From positions 1-9,345 of the forward strand of contig NZ_LSJM01000303.1 in assembly GCF_001557215.1 (NCBI RefSeq): 9,345 nucleotides of DNA, read 5' to 3'. Within the stretch, counting starts at the first letter, position 1. The number at the start of each line of letters is the position of its first letter. Both the position numbers and the translations under genes were made by a program. Origin of the DNA: Sphingomonas sp. CCH9-E2 (GTDB taxonomy: Bacteria > Pseudomonadota > Alphaproteobacteria > Sphingomonadales > Sphingomonadaceae). This document shows, piece by piece, positions 1 to 7,449 of the stretch. The notes under the pieces were generated by a model, which saw nothing but the letters and a program-made list of their open reading frames with translations, ran no database searches and had not been told where the DNA came from.

Positions 1-35
1 ATCGAGCCTCGCCCGCCGCTAAACCCACCCCCTAG

Positions 36-56
36 CCCCTCCCTTTCAGGGAGGGG
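36..56 (-). terminator. G+C-rich hairpin downstream of the receptor-lyase operon
   Basis: A perfect 9-bp inverted repeat (CCCCTCCCT at 36-44, AGGGAGGGG at 48-56) with a 3-nt loop lies 9 nt beyond the stop codon of the lyase-like gene. It could act as a transcription terminator for the minus-strand operon. There is no T-run after the stem on the minus strand, so it is not a canonical intrinsic terminator. Similar CCCTCCCT-type stems are frequent between sphingomonad genes, so it may equally be a copy of a dispersed intergenic hairpin. Confidence 0.5.
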
Positions 57-65
57 TAACAGGGA

Positions 66-1310
66 TCAGCGCACCCGATAGCGCAGGACCATGTCCCCCT
101 CGGCCCGACGCGGCCACACGCCCGACCACGCGACATCTGCGCGCAGCAGCAGCGCGTCGAGCTCCTTGGCGGGCCACTTCATTTCCGGGTGCGGCCAGGC
201 AGCGGCCCGATCGCGATAGGCGGCGATGAAGTCGGTGGCGGCGCGGAGCGAACGGCCCTTGCCGTCGCTCCAGCTGTACAGATCGACGCCGAGACATGCG
301 GCACTGTCGGCGACGATATAGGCCGGTTCGATTGCGAAGATCGAATAATGGGCACTGCGGGTGCGGGCGAGTTCGTCGGGCAGTGCGCCGCCCGGCTCCA
401 TCTGTCGCACGATCCGCCTTTTCGGGAAGTCGGCAACGATCTTGCGCGCCAGGTCGGGGCGGCGGGCGAACAGCGCGTAGCGGCTGACCTGTGCGTCGTA
501 CCAGATGCCGTGATTGTTGTTCTTTGCGCCCTCGCCCTTGCCGTTCGGGCTGGACAGCATCCAGTCGAGATAGCGGGAGAACCAGCCCTCCAGCGCCTTG
601 ACCTCATCCGCTGCCAGCACGCCGGACGGCGCGGCGAGGCCGATGGCGTCGATGACCCCGATGAACGCGCTGGTGTCGAGCACGCCCTCGGGACGTCCGT
701 TGGAGCGGCCCGGGACCATCTGCGCGTAGTTCATGTTCGGGTTCATCGCGGTCGCCGGGTCGAGGAACCACGCGCGGACGATCTTTGCCAACTGCTCGGC
801 GTAACGACGATCACCGGTGTAATAATAGGCAAGGCCGAGCAGGTCAGAGTCGCTGCCCATCCGACCCAGCGCCGTGCGGTCGAAGCGATTGGTCTCGCGT
901 TCGGGATTCACCTCGCCATCGCGGCGGACATAGGGGCCGGTCGGGTTGGCGGGATCGGGCCACCAGTACGGGGCGAGGCTGATATAATCCTTGCGGTCAT
1001 TCGACGGCGGGATGGTCCGCTTGTCGAGCACCGTTCCCGGCTTGCGTGCCAGGATCGCATCGGCGCGCTTGATCAGCGCAGCAAGTTCCGCCTTGGCCTT
1101 TGCGTCGGTCGGCAGCGCGGCCTTGATCGCGGTCAGCTCGGACGGGCGCAAGGTGAAGGTGCGACGTCCATCGAACGCAGCGGCATAGCCTTCGACGCCG
1201 GCACATTGCGACGGGGAAGAAAAGGCCGCCGCCGGGGGTGCAAACCCCGCGGCGGCGACGGTGGCGAGGACCGAGAGAGGGATGGCCCAGCCGAGGTTGG
1301 TGCGGTTCAC
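66..1310 (-). CDS. Secreted alginate-lyase-superfamily polysaccharide lyase (PL5/PL38-like)
   Basis: A 414-aa protein of the alginate lyase superfamily (Pfam Alginate_lyase, (alpha/alpha)-toroid fold), expected to cleave a uronic-acid polysaccharide by beta-elimination in the periplasm or outside the cell. A signal peptide covers residues 1-29, with probable cleavage after PAAA. Family signatures are SLAPYWWPDP (111-120), YVRRDGEVNPE (127-137) and KNNNHGIWYDAQ (263-274). By analogy with A1-III-type PL5 enzymes, Asn266/His267, Arg316 and Tyr322 (in RSAHYSIF) are the likely catalytic set; the His-Tyr spacing of 55 residues is close to that family. The start is GTG (1308-1310), overlapping the receptor stop TGA by four bases. 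No clear Shine-Dalgarno precedes it, which suggests translational coupling. The YWWPDP and RRDGEVNPE signatures recall the group CAZy calls PL38, which includes glucuronan-type lyases, but I cannot confirm this. The substrate could be glucuronan, alginate or another uronate glycan. Confidence 0.85.
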   Translation of the reverse strand: MNRTNLGWAIPLSVLATVAAAGFAPPAAAFSSPSQCAGVEGYAAAFDGRRTFTLRPSELTAIKAALPTDAKAKAELAALIKRADAILARKPGTVLDKRTIPPSNDRKDYISLAPYWWPDPANPTGPYVRRDGEVNPERETNRFDRTALGRMGSDSDLLGLAYYYTGDRRYAEQLAKIVRAWFLDPATAMNPNMNYAQMVPGRSNGRPEGVLDTSAFIGVIDAIGLAAPSGVLAADEVKALEGWFSRYLDWMLSSPNGKGEGAKNNNHGIWYDAQVSRYALFARRPDLARKIVADFPKRRIVRQMEPGGALPDELARTRSAHYSIFAIEPAYIVADSAACLGVDLYSWSDGKGRSLRAATDFIAAYRDRAAAWPHPEMKWPAKELDALLLRADVAWSGVWPRRAEGDMVLRYRVR

Positions 1311-4210
1311 AGACGAACCCGGACGCCGAAGAAATATTGCGTGCCGCTCTTCGAAACTTCGGCGATATTGTCGTAGGTGCCCTTGTACATGATGTCCGGT
1401 TCTCCGGTGACGTTGAGCGCCTGCAGCTTGAGCTGGACGTTCTTGGTCAGGTCATATTGTGCCGACAGATTGAGATAGGTGCCCGGGCGGATGTACCGGT
1501 TGGTGCCGCCATTGGGCTTGTAGTAATCGGAACGGTAGCGGACATTCGCACGCAGCGAGAGGCCCCATTTCTCGTACCATACCGATCCGCTGGCGGTCCA
1601 TTTGGACAGGCCGATCAGATTGGCATCGTCGACATAGGCGGCGATCGGCGAGGTATCGGGATATTCGAAATTGGCGAAGGCGCGGTTGACCGATCCCTGT
1701 ACGCCGAATCCGTCGAGCGGATCGGGCAGCCAGGTCAGGACGTGGCTGAACGTCGCCTCGATCCCGTAGAGGTGTCGCGTCTCGCTGTCATTGGCGGGGC
1801 CGACCGGTGCGATCGTGAAGGTTTCGGTCGTCGGCGTGCCGCCATCGCGGATGGTGGTGACGGTGATGTCGGTCGGCACCGGCTCGGACCGGCCGATGAC
1901 TGTGCCCTTGGCCCATTTGTAATAGCCCGCGACCGACAGTAGCGTGTCCTTCGACGCATAGAGTTCGACACTGGCGTCGAGATTCCATGCGCGCAGCGGC
2001 TTGAGGTTCGGGTTGCCGGTGGTCGCGTTGAACACGATGTTGTTGAGCCCGGTCCCCGCCGACGGGTTCAGGTTGATGCCGGCACCGAAACTCTCGATCC
2101 CCGACCGCGCCAGCGCGCGGTAGGCGGCAAGGCGCAGCTTGAGCTGTTGCGTCAGGTCGAACGAGATGTTCGCGCTGGGCAGCAGATATTCATACTGGCC
2201 CTTGAGCGTGTTGGTCTGGAGCTGGCCCGCCGGATCGACGCTGACGGCGTAGCTGTCGCCCGGTGTGTCGATCACGATGCGATAGGGCTGGCGATAGCCG
2301 ATCGAGGTGATGTTGGTGCGCACATAGCGCAAGCCGATATTGCCGCTGAACGGCAGCGCGCCTTCGTCCTGGCGGAAATTGGCCATGGCATAGGCCGACC
2401 AGATGCGCTCACGCACATTGATGTCGCTGGGATCGCGGCCATCGGCGGGGATCGGAAGCGCGTCGTCGCTGCCGGCGAAGGTGCGGAACAGGCAGTCATT
2501 GTCAAAGGTCGCCCAGCGCGTGACGTTGCCACCCATGCCCGACATATAGCTGCTGGTCGTGAACGGCACCCGGCACTGCTGGTTCGCCAGCGTGATGCGC
2601 GCCGCGACCTCGGCGGTGGTGCCCGGGATGGTGTTCAGATCGTTGTTGCGGGCATTGTCGTTGGTCCGGTGGTGGTCGGAAAAACGACCGCCGACCTTTA
2701 CCGAGGTGATAAACCCGTCCAGCTCCCGCGTGACATCGAAGCGCGCCGCCCAGATCTCGTCTTCGCGATCGGTGACGAAGCGGTTGCGCGCATAGACCGC
2801 GGTGTTTCCGGTCGCGAGGAAATTGGCGTGGTTGGTAATATCGAACGTGCCGAAATCGACAGTCGGCACGACGTTATCCCCGTCATAGGTCAGCGTGTAG
2901 GGCACGCGCGTGGTCGAGCGCATGCGCGTCTGCTTTTGCGTTTCGGTGCGGTGGCTGCGCGAATATGAGCCGTCGAACGCGATGTTCCAGCGATCGGGCG
3001 ACCAGATCAGGTTGAGGCCGCCGCCCAGATATTCCTCGTTGCGCTGGCGCGTTTCGAGCTGGTTTTCGAGGTTGGAGTTGCCGCGATAGCTGAGCAGCGC
3101 GCCCGGACGATCGCCATTCGCGCCGTCGCTGATGATCAGCGGCTGGACGCCGCGCAGCCCTTCGGTGATGCCGAGAACGTTGCGGTCCTCAAGGCTTGCG
3201 CGATTCGAATATTGTCCGTCGATGGCAATTTCGAAGTCGCTGTGCGGTCGCCATTGCAGCGCGCCGATGATGCCGTCGCGAACTTCCGATGTCTGCTGGG
3301 TGCGGAAGCTGCGCGAGCTGTTGGCGAAGTAATAATCGCCCCGCGTCTCACCGACCACGGTGCCGCTGACGGTGCGCGGGGCGGTCGCATTGACGCAGTT
3401 CTGGTTCGCGCCCGCCGCAGTTTGAACGGCGGTCGTGCCGGTCAGCACGAACGGATTCAGCGCCGAGGTGTTGCACAGCTGAAAGGTCGCGTTGGCGTTG
3501 TAATAATCCTCGGGCGCGGTCGTATCCTGCCGCTGATAGCCGATCGAGATGCCGATATCGCCGAGGCCGGTCGAGAATTGATCGGTGTAGGAGATGTTGG
3601 CGCGATAGCCGAGGCCATCATGCTGATAGACGTCGTCGTCCTTGGGCTGAAAATCGCCGCGGACTTCGAACTGGATGCGACGTTTGCCATAGTCGAGCGG
3701 CCGCATCGAGCGCAGTTCGATCACTCCGCCGACACCGCCTTCGAGGAAGTCGGCGCGCTGCGATTTATAGACCAGCACGCCGTTGACCAGTTCCGAGGGG
3801 AATTGCTGGAAGGCGACCGAACGGTCGGGACCGGCGGTCGAGACCTCACGCCCGTTGAAGGTCGAGAAGCTGAGCGTCGGGCCAAGGCCGCGTACCGACA
3901 ATTCGTTGGCATTGCCCTTGAACCGGTCCGCCGAGACGCCGACGATTCGCTCGAGCGTATCGCCGACGCTGTTGTCCGGGGTCGCGCCGATTTCGTCGCT
4001 GACCAGCCCGTCGACCACGACATCGGCGTTGCGCTTGAAGTCGATCGAGCTGCGCTGCGTCGCGCGCGCGCCGGTGACGAGGATTTCCTCCTCGTCCGGC
4101 TGAGCGGCGGGTGGCGGTGCGGCATCCTGCGCAAAGGCCGGCACGCCGATCGACAATGCCACACTCGCCAGCAGCGATCCGCGCAGCGCGATGCCCGAAG
4201 TCAATTTCAT
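1307..4210 (-). CDS. TonB-dependent receptor (Xanthomonas/Caulobacter carbohydrate class)
   Basis: A 967-aa outer-membrane receptor, likely importing oligosaccharides into the periplasm with energy from TonB-ExbBD. A signal peptide covers residues 1-27 (cleavage AFA|QDA). A TonB box EEEILVTGAR follows at about 40-49. The plug domain lies at about 55-170 and has the class motifs LERIVGVSADRF, LSVRGLGPT, NGREVS, FQQFPSELVNGVLVYKS and GGVGGVIELRSMRPLDYG. The rest is a 22-strand-type barrel ending in QYFFGVRVRL. These motifs match the TonB-Xanth-Caul (TIGR01782-like) receptors, which work without a SusD partner; none is seen here. I chose the ATG at 4210 because GGAGG stands six bases upstream and a signal peptide begins there. 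An in-frame ATG at 4300 would add 30 residues without secretory character and would lie in the promoter. The ATG at 4216 directly abuts the GGAGG. The gene heads a two-gene operon with the lyase-like gene. Confidence 0.93.
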   Translation of the reverse strand: MKLTSGIALRGSLLASVALSIGVPAFAQDAAPPPAAQPDEEEILVTGARATQRSSIDFKRNADVVVDGLVSDEIGATPDNSVGDTLERIVGVSADRFKGNANELSVRGLGPTLSFSTFNGREVSTAGPDRSVAFQQFPSELVNGVLVYKSQRADFLEGGVGGVIELRSMRPLDYGKRRIQFEVRGDFQPKDDDVYQHDGLGYRANISYTDQFSTGLGDIGISIGYQRQDTTAPEDYYNANATFQLCNTSALNPFVLTGTTAVQTAAGANQNCVNATAPRTVSGTVVGETRGDYYFANSSRSFRTQQTSEVRDGIIGALQWRPHSDFEIAIDGQYSNRASLEDRNVLGITEGLRGVQPLIISDGANGDRPGALLSYRGNSNLENQLETRQRNEEYLGGGLNLIWSPDRWNIAFDGSYSRSHRTETQKQTRMRSTTRVPYTLTYDGDNVVPTVDFGTFDITNHANFLATGNTAVYARNRFVTDREDEIWAARFDVTRELDGFITSVKVGGRFSDHHRTNDNARNNDLNTIPGTTAEVAARITLANQQCRVPFTTSSYMSGMGGNVTRWATFDNDCLFRTFAGSDDALPIPADGRDPSDINVRERIWSAYAMANFRQDEGALPFSGNIGLRYVRTNITSIGYRQPYRIVIDTPGDSYAVSVDPAGQLQTNTLKGQYEYLLPSANISFDLTQQLKLRLAAYRALARSGIESFGAGINLNPSAGTGLNNIVFNATTGNPNLKPLRAWNLDASVELYASKDTLLSVAGYYKWAKGTVIGRSEPVPTDITVTTIRDGGTPTTETFTIAPVGPANDSETRHLYGIEATFSHVLTWLPDPLDGFGVQGSVNRAFANFEYPDTSPIAAYVDDANLIGLSKWTASGSVWYEKWGLSLRANVRYRSDYYKPNGGTNRYIRPGTYLNLSAQYDLTKNVQLKLQALNVTGEPDIMYKGTYDNIAEVSKSGTQYFFGVRVRL

Positions 4211-4220
4211 CCTCATCCTC
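4202..4220 (-). promoter_or_regulatory. Ribosome binding site deciding the receptor start
   Basis: On the minus strand GGGGAGG is followed by ATGAGG and then ATG. GGAGG is therefore six bases before the ATG at 4210 but directly abuts the other in-frame ATG at 4216. This favours 4210 as the start. Confidence 0.7.
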
Positions 4221-4251
4221 CCCGATGGCGGGACACAAATCGCGGCCCGGC

Positions 4252-4265
4252 TGATACCGGTGTCA
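4252..4265. promoter_or_regulatory. LacI-type operator candidate before the receptor gene
   Basis: TGATACCGGTGTCA is a 14-bp palindrome with one mismatch to the perfect form TGACACCGGTGTCA. It is centred on CG, as is usual for LacI/GalR-family operators. It sits 42 bp upstream of the receptor start and just downstream of the proposed -10 box, the position of a repressor site at the transcription start. A sister site occurs at 7437-7450. No LacI-family gene is in the window, so the cognate regulator would act in trans. Confidence 0.5.
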
Positions 4266-4270
4266 TGGAT

Positions 4271-4281
4271 GTGTATGACAA
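4271..4281 (-). promoter_or_regulatory. FadR-subfamily GntR operator candidate A (receptor promoter)
   Basis: Read on the minus strand this is TTGTCATACAC. It fits the FadR-subfamily pattern TNGT-N3-ACNA except for the last base, and it shares the exact 10-mer TTGTCATACA with the site at 4318-4328, 47 bp away. It covers the proposed -10 box of the receptor promoter, so binding of the GntR regulator encoded at 8473-9204 would be expected to repress. Confidence 0.45.
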
Positions 4282-4300
4282 CTATACCAATCGGCGTCAA
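4272..4300 (-). promoter_or_regulatory. Candidate promoter of the receptor-lyase operon
   Basis: On the minus strand a -35-like TTGACG (4295-4300) is separated by 17 bp from a weak -10-like CATACA (4272-4277). The -35 is good and the -10 matches sigma-70 consensus at only three of six positions, as often in GC-rich alphaproteobacteria. Support comes from the placement of the operator candidates: site A over the -10 and the LacI-type palindrome at the expected start point near 4265. Sequence inference only. Confidence 0.35.
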
Positions 4301-4313
4301 TCACCCTTTTGGG

Positions 4314-6191
4314 CTAGTTGTATGACAATGACCAGCTGACTTCTATGACTGACCGAGGCATTTCACCTGTGGAACGACCGCATTTGATCACGGTCGCAAA
4401 CGGGCCGGTGGGCGAGCGATAGACCGGGTCCGAGGCAGGTTTCGCATCGCAATCGCCATAGCCGGAGGCGGCGAAGCGCTGCACGGCGCCGCGCGCGAAC
4501 CGCATGCCGCCTGCCTGCCTGACCGGATCGTCGGAGAAGGTGGCGAACTCCATATCGATCCGCGCGATCCTGACGCCCTCGGCCGGGACGATGCGGTCGC
4601 GCCGCTCAATCCGGCCCGGCGAAAAGCGATAGCGCGTTTCGATCGACGCGCGCGCGTCGAGACGCGCGTCGTTGCCACCCATCCGGTCGAGCGCGGTCTG
4701 GTGCCAGCTGACTTCGGTCACCCCGCCACGCCGGGTGACGCGCATGTCCTTGAAGAACGCCAGCGGCATCAGCACGTCGCCATCGGCCAGCGTGATGCGT
4801 GGGAGCAGCTGGGGGAAGGTCGCATCGGCCGACCCGGCGAGCATGCCGGGCGAGAAGGGGATCGGGAAATAGGGGTTGTTCATATGCTGCCCCTCCGCCC
4901 CGTTGATGATCGGGAGCGAAATCATCCGCTTGCCGTCGCGGATCGTCACCAGCCCACGATCGTGCAGCCCGCGCGCGAACCAGGTCATGGTCGAGCGCGG
5001 CAGCGTGTCGAGCCAGCGCGCAAAGCCCGGATCGGGCGCTTGCCCACGATAGCCGAGCCGGTTCCAGATCGCGTTGGTGTAGATATGCTGGCGGGCGAGG
5101 CTGAAATTCTCCCCCAATATGCGTGCTTCGCCGCGATAGACATCGGTGCGTCGCCCCTGACCCCAGGCGGTGCGACCCCACAAATCGACCGAGCCGCTCA
5201 CCGGATCGATCCAGAAATCCATGTAGCGCGCGGTGACGCGGCTGGAGAAGGCATAGGCCATGCGCTCTTCGACCGGGGTCATCACCTTGAGCAAGGCGGC
5301 GGCGGTCAGCACTTCGAGGAAGGCGGTGTCGCCATAGGTGCCGATGCTGCGTCCGTACTCGAACCCCTCGCCATGGAGGTTGAAGCGCGGGAGCAGCAGG
5401 TCGACCGACTTGCGCAACCACGCCTTCACCTCGTCGCTCGGCGTCATCCCGGTTTCGAGCAGGCGGTGCGCGATCTCACCGATCAGCAGCACCGAATAGC
5501 GGTCGAACCGCCCCTTCCCCTCGGTCTCGTCGGCAAAGCCGTACTCGCCCGAATATTTGCGATAATGGTCGATCATCCGCGCGAGCAACTGATCGCCCGC
5601 GCTGGCATCCTCCCAGCCGAGCAGATGGCGGAAGCGCGCGATCGAGAATGCGACACCGTAATAGTTGTTGGGCAGGTTGATCAGGCTGAGATCGGGCCGC
5701 ACGAAGCGGCGCCAGTCGAGCCGCTGCTTGAGCGTGGCGAGCGTTGCCGGGCGCACTGCGCGCTCGAGCAGGCCGCGCGCGTGCAGGTCGTGCAGCGCGG
5801 CGATGTAGTAATAGAGGCCCCAGCTTTCATTGTCGTTGGCGAGAGTCAGGTCGGCCATGTCGGCGAACTCGCGCAGCCTTTGGTCGAGCCGGGGGTCATT
5901 GGGTTCGAGCGCGACGATGCGGTGGGCCATCGTCGCGGCGATCTTGCCGGGGAGGAACTTGTCGCCGCCACCGAACACGGCGACGCCGTCGATCTTCGTC
6001 GCCTTACCATCGCGCAGCAGCTGCTCGATCAGCTTTTCGAGCTGGGGTGACAGGCGCGTGGTGACGCTGGTGTCCATCGGCGCAACGCCATCGGCGTAGA
6101 TCGGGCCAGCCGGCGCATCGGCGCGGCGGTCGGCGGGCGCGGCCTGCGCGGCGACCGGGGTTGCGAGGGCGATCAGCAACAACGAACGCAT
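4314..6191 (-). CDS. Secreted protein of unassigned family, probable polysaccharide lyase or hydrolase
   Basis: A 625-aa protein whose family I cannot name. Residues 1-17 look like a short signal peptide (MRSLLLIALA, cleavage near VAAQA). Residues 45-410 are helix-rich, with aromatic motifs ANDNESWGLYYYIAALHDLH (119-138), LPNNYYGVAFSIARFRHLLG (173-192), GKGRFDRYS (225-233) and GEGFEYGRSIGTYGDTA (274-290). These suggest an (alpha/alpha)-toroid as in PL5/8/12/17-type lyases and many unsaturated-sugar hydrolases. Residues 415-625 look beta-rich, consistent with a beta-sandwich. Conserved-looking polar residues are Asn175, Asn176, Tyr177, Tyr178, Arg228, Tyr231 and Tyr279. The heparinase-II/III-type C-terminal motif was not seen. 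The start is ATG at 6191, overlapping the previous gene's TGA by one base; AAGGAG is eight bases upstream, and a TTG codon just before is also possible. Secretion and tight coupling to a GH105-type enzyme suggest a catalytic role on the same glycan. This is inference. Confidence 0.85.
   Translation of the reverse strand: MRSLLLIALATPVAAQAAPADRRADAPAGPIYADGVAPMDTSVTTRLSPQLEKLIEQLLRDGKATKIDGVAVFGGGDKFLPGKIAATMAHRIVALEPNDPRLDQRLREFADMADLTLANDNESWGLYYYIAALHDLHARGLLERAVRPATLATLKQRLDWRRFVRPDLSLINLPNNYYGVAFSIARFRHLLGWEDASAGDQLLARMIDHYRKYSGEYGFADETEGKGRFDRYSVLLIGEIAHRLLETGMTPSDEVKAWLRKSVDLLLPRFNLHGEGFEYGRSIGTYGDTAFLEVLTAAALLKVMTPVEERMAYAFSSRVTARYMDFWIDPVSGSVDLWGRTAWGQGRRTDVYRGEARILGENFSLARQHIYTNAIWNRLGYRGQAPDPGFARWLDTLPRSTMTWFARGLHDRGLVTIRDGKRMISLPIINGAEGQHMNNPYFPIPFSPGMLAGSADATFPQLLPRITLADGDVLMPLAFFKDMRVTRRGGVTEVSWHQTALDRMGGNDARLDARASIETRYRFSPGRIERRDRIVPAEGVRIARIDMEFATFSDDPVRQAGGMRFARGAVQRFAASGYGDCDAKPASDPVYRSPTGPFATVIKCGRSTGEMPRSVIEVSWSLSYN
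4318..4328. promoter_or_regulatory. FadR-subfamily GntR operator candidate B (inside the end of the upstream gene)
   Basis: TTGTATGACAA is a TTGT-N3-ACAA inverted repeat, an exact fit to the FadR-subfamily pattern TNGT-N3-ACNA. It lies within the last four sense codons of the 625-aa gene, immediately before its stop, and 18 bp upstream of the proposed -35 of the receptor promoter. It repeats ten bases of site A exactly, so the two may bind regulator dimers cooperatively. Confidence 0.45.
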
Positions 6192-7360
6192 CAACGATAC
6201 TCCTTCCGCGCGAGATCGGCCATCGCGGTACCGGCGAGCACGAAAGCGCCCGCGCCATAGAATTGGGTTTCCTGCGCCGACACGCTGTCGGGGCGGTCGC
6301 CGACCTGCTGGACCCAGCCGAGCATGCCGTCGGGCTGCACCGCGCGCACGATCGCCTCCCAGCCGCGGACCGCCGCGGGCTGATAGGTCGCGCGGTCAAG
6401 CAGGCCGGCGTCGACGCCCCAGGCAAAGGCATAGGTGTAAAAGGCGGTGCCACTGCTTTCGGGCGGGGTGCCCGGATCGGTGTCGAGCAACGAGGCTGAC
6501 CAATAGCCATCGGGCTTTTGCAGCGTCAGCAGCTTTGCCGCCATGTCGCGGAACAGCCCTTCATAATAGGCGCGGCGGGGGTCCTTGCGCGGCATCGCCT
6601 CCAGCATGCGCACCAGTCCGCCCATCACCCAGCCATTGCCGCGGCTCCAGAATTGCTTGCGCCCCTTGGCATCGCGCGTGTCGAAGAAGCGGCTGTCGCG
6701 GAAATAGAGCTTCTCGACGGGGTCGTAGAGATAGTCGGTGGTCGCCTTGAACTCTTCATGCGCGAAATCGGCGTAGCGCTGGTCGCCCGTCACGCGCGCA
6801 AGCTGGAGCAACGTCGGCGGGGCCATGAATAGCGCGTCGCACCAGCACCAGCGATCGGTGCATTTCGACCAGCCCGCGCCGGGCGCGCCGGGGATGAATT
6901 CGAGGCTGCCGGTCGGACGCTGGGCGAGGACCTTGTCGAAATAGGCGATGGTCGGCGCGAGCGCCTTCCTGCCCGCGCCGTTGCGCGCGGCCCAGATCCA
7001 CGCCTGGCCGATCAGCTGGTCATCGGCGTGAAAGGGATTGTCGCCGAGCTTCCACGCCTGTTCCCGGCCCAATGCCATCAGCGGCGGGGCGTAGCGGGCA
7101 TCGCGCTTCGCCAGTTCGGTCAACGCGATCCAGAAGGTCGCCTGTTGCCAGTCGCGCGGGTTGCGAACGCTGTTGCGGGCGGCGGGCATCGTCGCCCAGT
7201 TGGTGCGGTTGGCGAGCTGCCAGTCGGCGACGCGGCGCACCTGCGCCAGGATCGCGTCCGGGCGGGGCAGCTGCGCGCGCGCTTCGGCCGCCGGCACCGT
7301 CACCGGAGCGGCGGAGGCAGCGGGGGCGGCTCCGGCAAGGGCAAGCAGAATCAACGCCAT
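6191..7360 (-). CDS. GH88/GH105-type unsaturated glycuronyl hydrolase
   Basis: A 389-aa protein resembling GH105 (YteR/RhiN-like) enzymes, (alpha/alpha)6-barrel hydrolases that hydrate and release the 4,5-unsaturated uronate left by polysaccharide lyases. Visible motifs are HADDQLIGQAWIWA (111-124), WCDALFMAPP (173-182), FWSRGNGWVMGG (237-248) and ESSGTAFYTYAFAWGVDAGL (301-320). Asp175, in the WxDxLFM-type motif, is the expected general acid/base, and Asp113 or Asp114 the partner. I chose the ATG at 7360 because AAGGA lies six bases upstream and a hydrophobic signal (1-17, cleavage near AASA) follows. Upstream in-frame extensions read as untranslated leader. The signal's n-region has no Lys or Arg, which is unusual. 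It is first in the minus-strand operon and shares TGATG with the next gene. GH105 also includes unsaturated rhamnogalacturonyl and ulvan-type enzymes, so the exact substrate is open. Confidence 0.88.
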   Translation of the reverse strand: MALILLALAGAAPAASAAPVTVPAAEARAQLPRPDAILAQVRRVADWQLANRTNWATMPAARNSVRNPRDWQQATFWIALTELAKRDARYAPPLMALGREQAWKLGDNPFHADDQLIGQAWIWAARNGAGRKALAPTIAYFDKVLAQRPTGSLEFIPGAPGAGWSKCTDRWCWCDALFMAPPTLLQLARVTGDQRYADFAHEEFKATTDYLYDPVEKLYFRDSRFFDTRDAKGRKQFWSRGNGWVMGGLVRMLEAMPRKDPRRAYYEGLFRDMAAKLLTLQKPDGYWSASLLDTDPGTPPESSGTAFYTYAFAWGVDAGLLDRATYQPAAVRGWEAIVRAVQPDGMLGWVQQVGDRPDSVSAQETQFYGAGAFVLAGTAMADLARKEYR

Positions 7361-7420
7361 CACATTTCCTTCCAGTCTGGCCACGCAGCATCGCCGTCGC
7401 AGCCCTCTCCTGATCGGCCC

Positions 7421-7449
7421 GGCACCGAATTGTGATTGACACCGGTGCC
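7421..7449 (-). repeat. Inverted repeat in the GH105-type gene leader
   Basis: GGCACCG (7421-7427) and CGGTGCC (7443-7449) form a 7-bp inverted repeat with a 15-nt loop, 61 bp upstream of the GH105-type start. It partly overlaps the LacI-type palindrome, so it may simply reflect repeated operator half-sites rather than an RNA structure. Confidence 0.35.

Noticed and set aside
189..1376. Open frame of 395 codons on the plus strand, antisense to the lyase-like gene
   Set aside because: It lies opposite a gene with clear family motifs and a catalytic set, and its own product resembles no family.
4211..4300. Longer N-terminus of the receptor from the ATG at 4300
   Set aside because: The extra residues place non-secretory sequence before the signal peptide and cover the promoter and operator sites. 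GGAGG supports the ATG at 4210.
3212..4339. Open frame of 375 codons on the plus strand, antisense to the receptor N-terminus
   Set aside because: It is opposite the plug domain, whose motifs are unmistakable, and runs through the regulatory gap. No independent evidence of coding.
4701..6050. Open frame of 449 codons on the plus strand, antisense to the unassigned secreted gene
   Set aside because: It has no recognisable domain or Shine-Dalgarno and is rich in Arg, Gly, His and Ala. It is the usual antisense shadow in GC-rich DNA; the minus-strand frame has a signal peptide and coherent protein features.
7421..7449. Riboswitch in the GH105-type leader
   Set aside because: Only one 7-bp stem is seen, overlapping an operator-like palindrome. 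No known aptamer pattern or expression platform is apparent.
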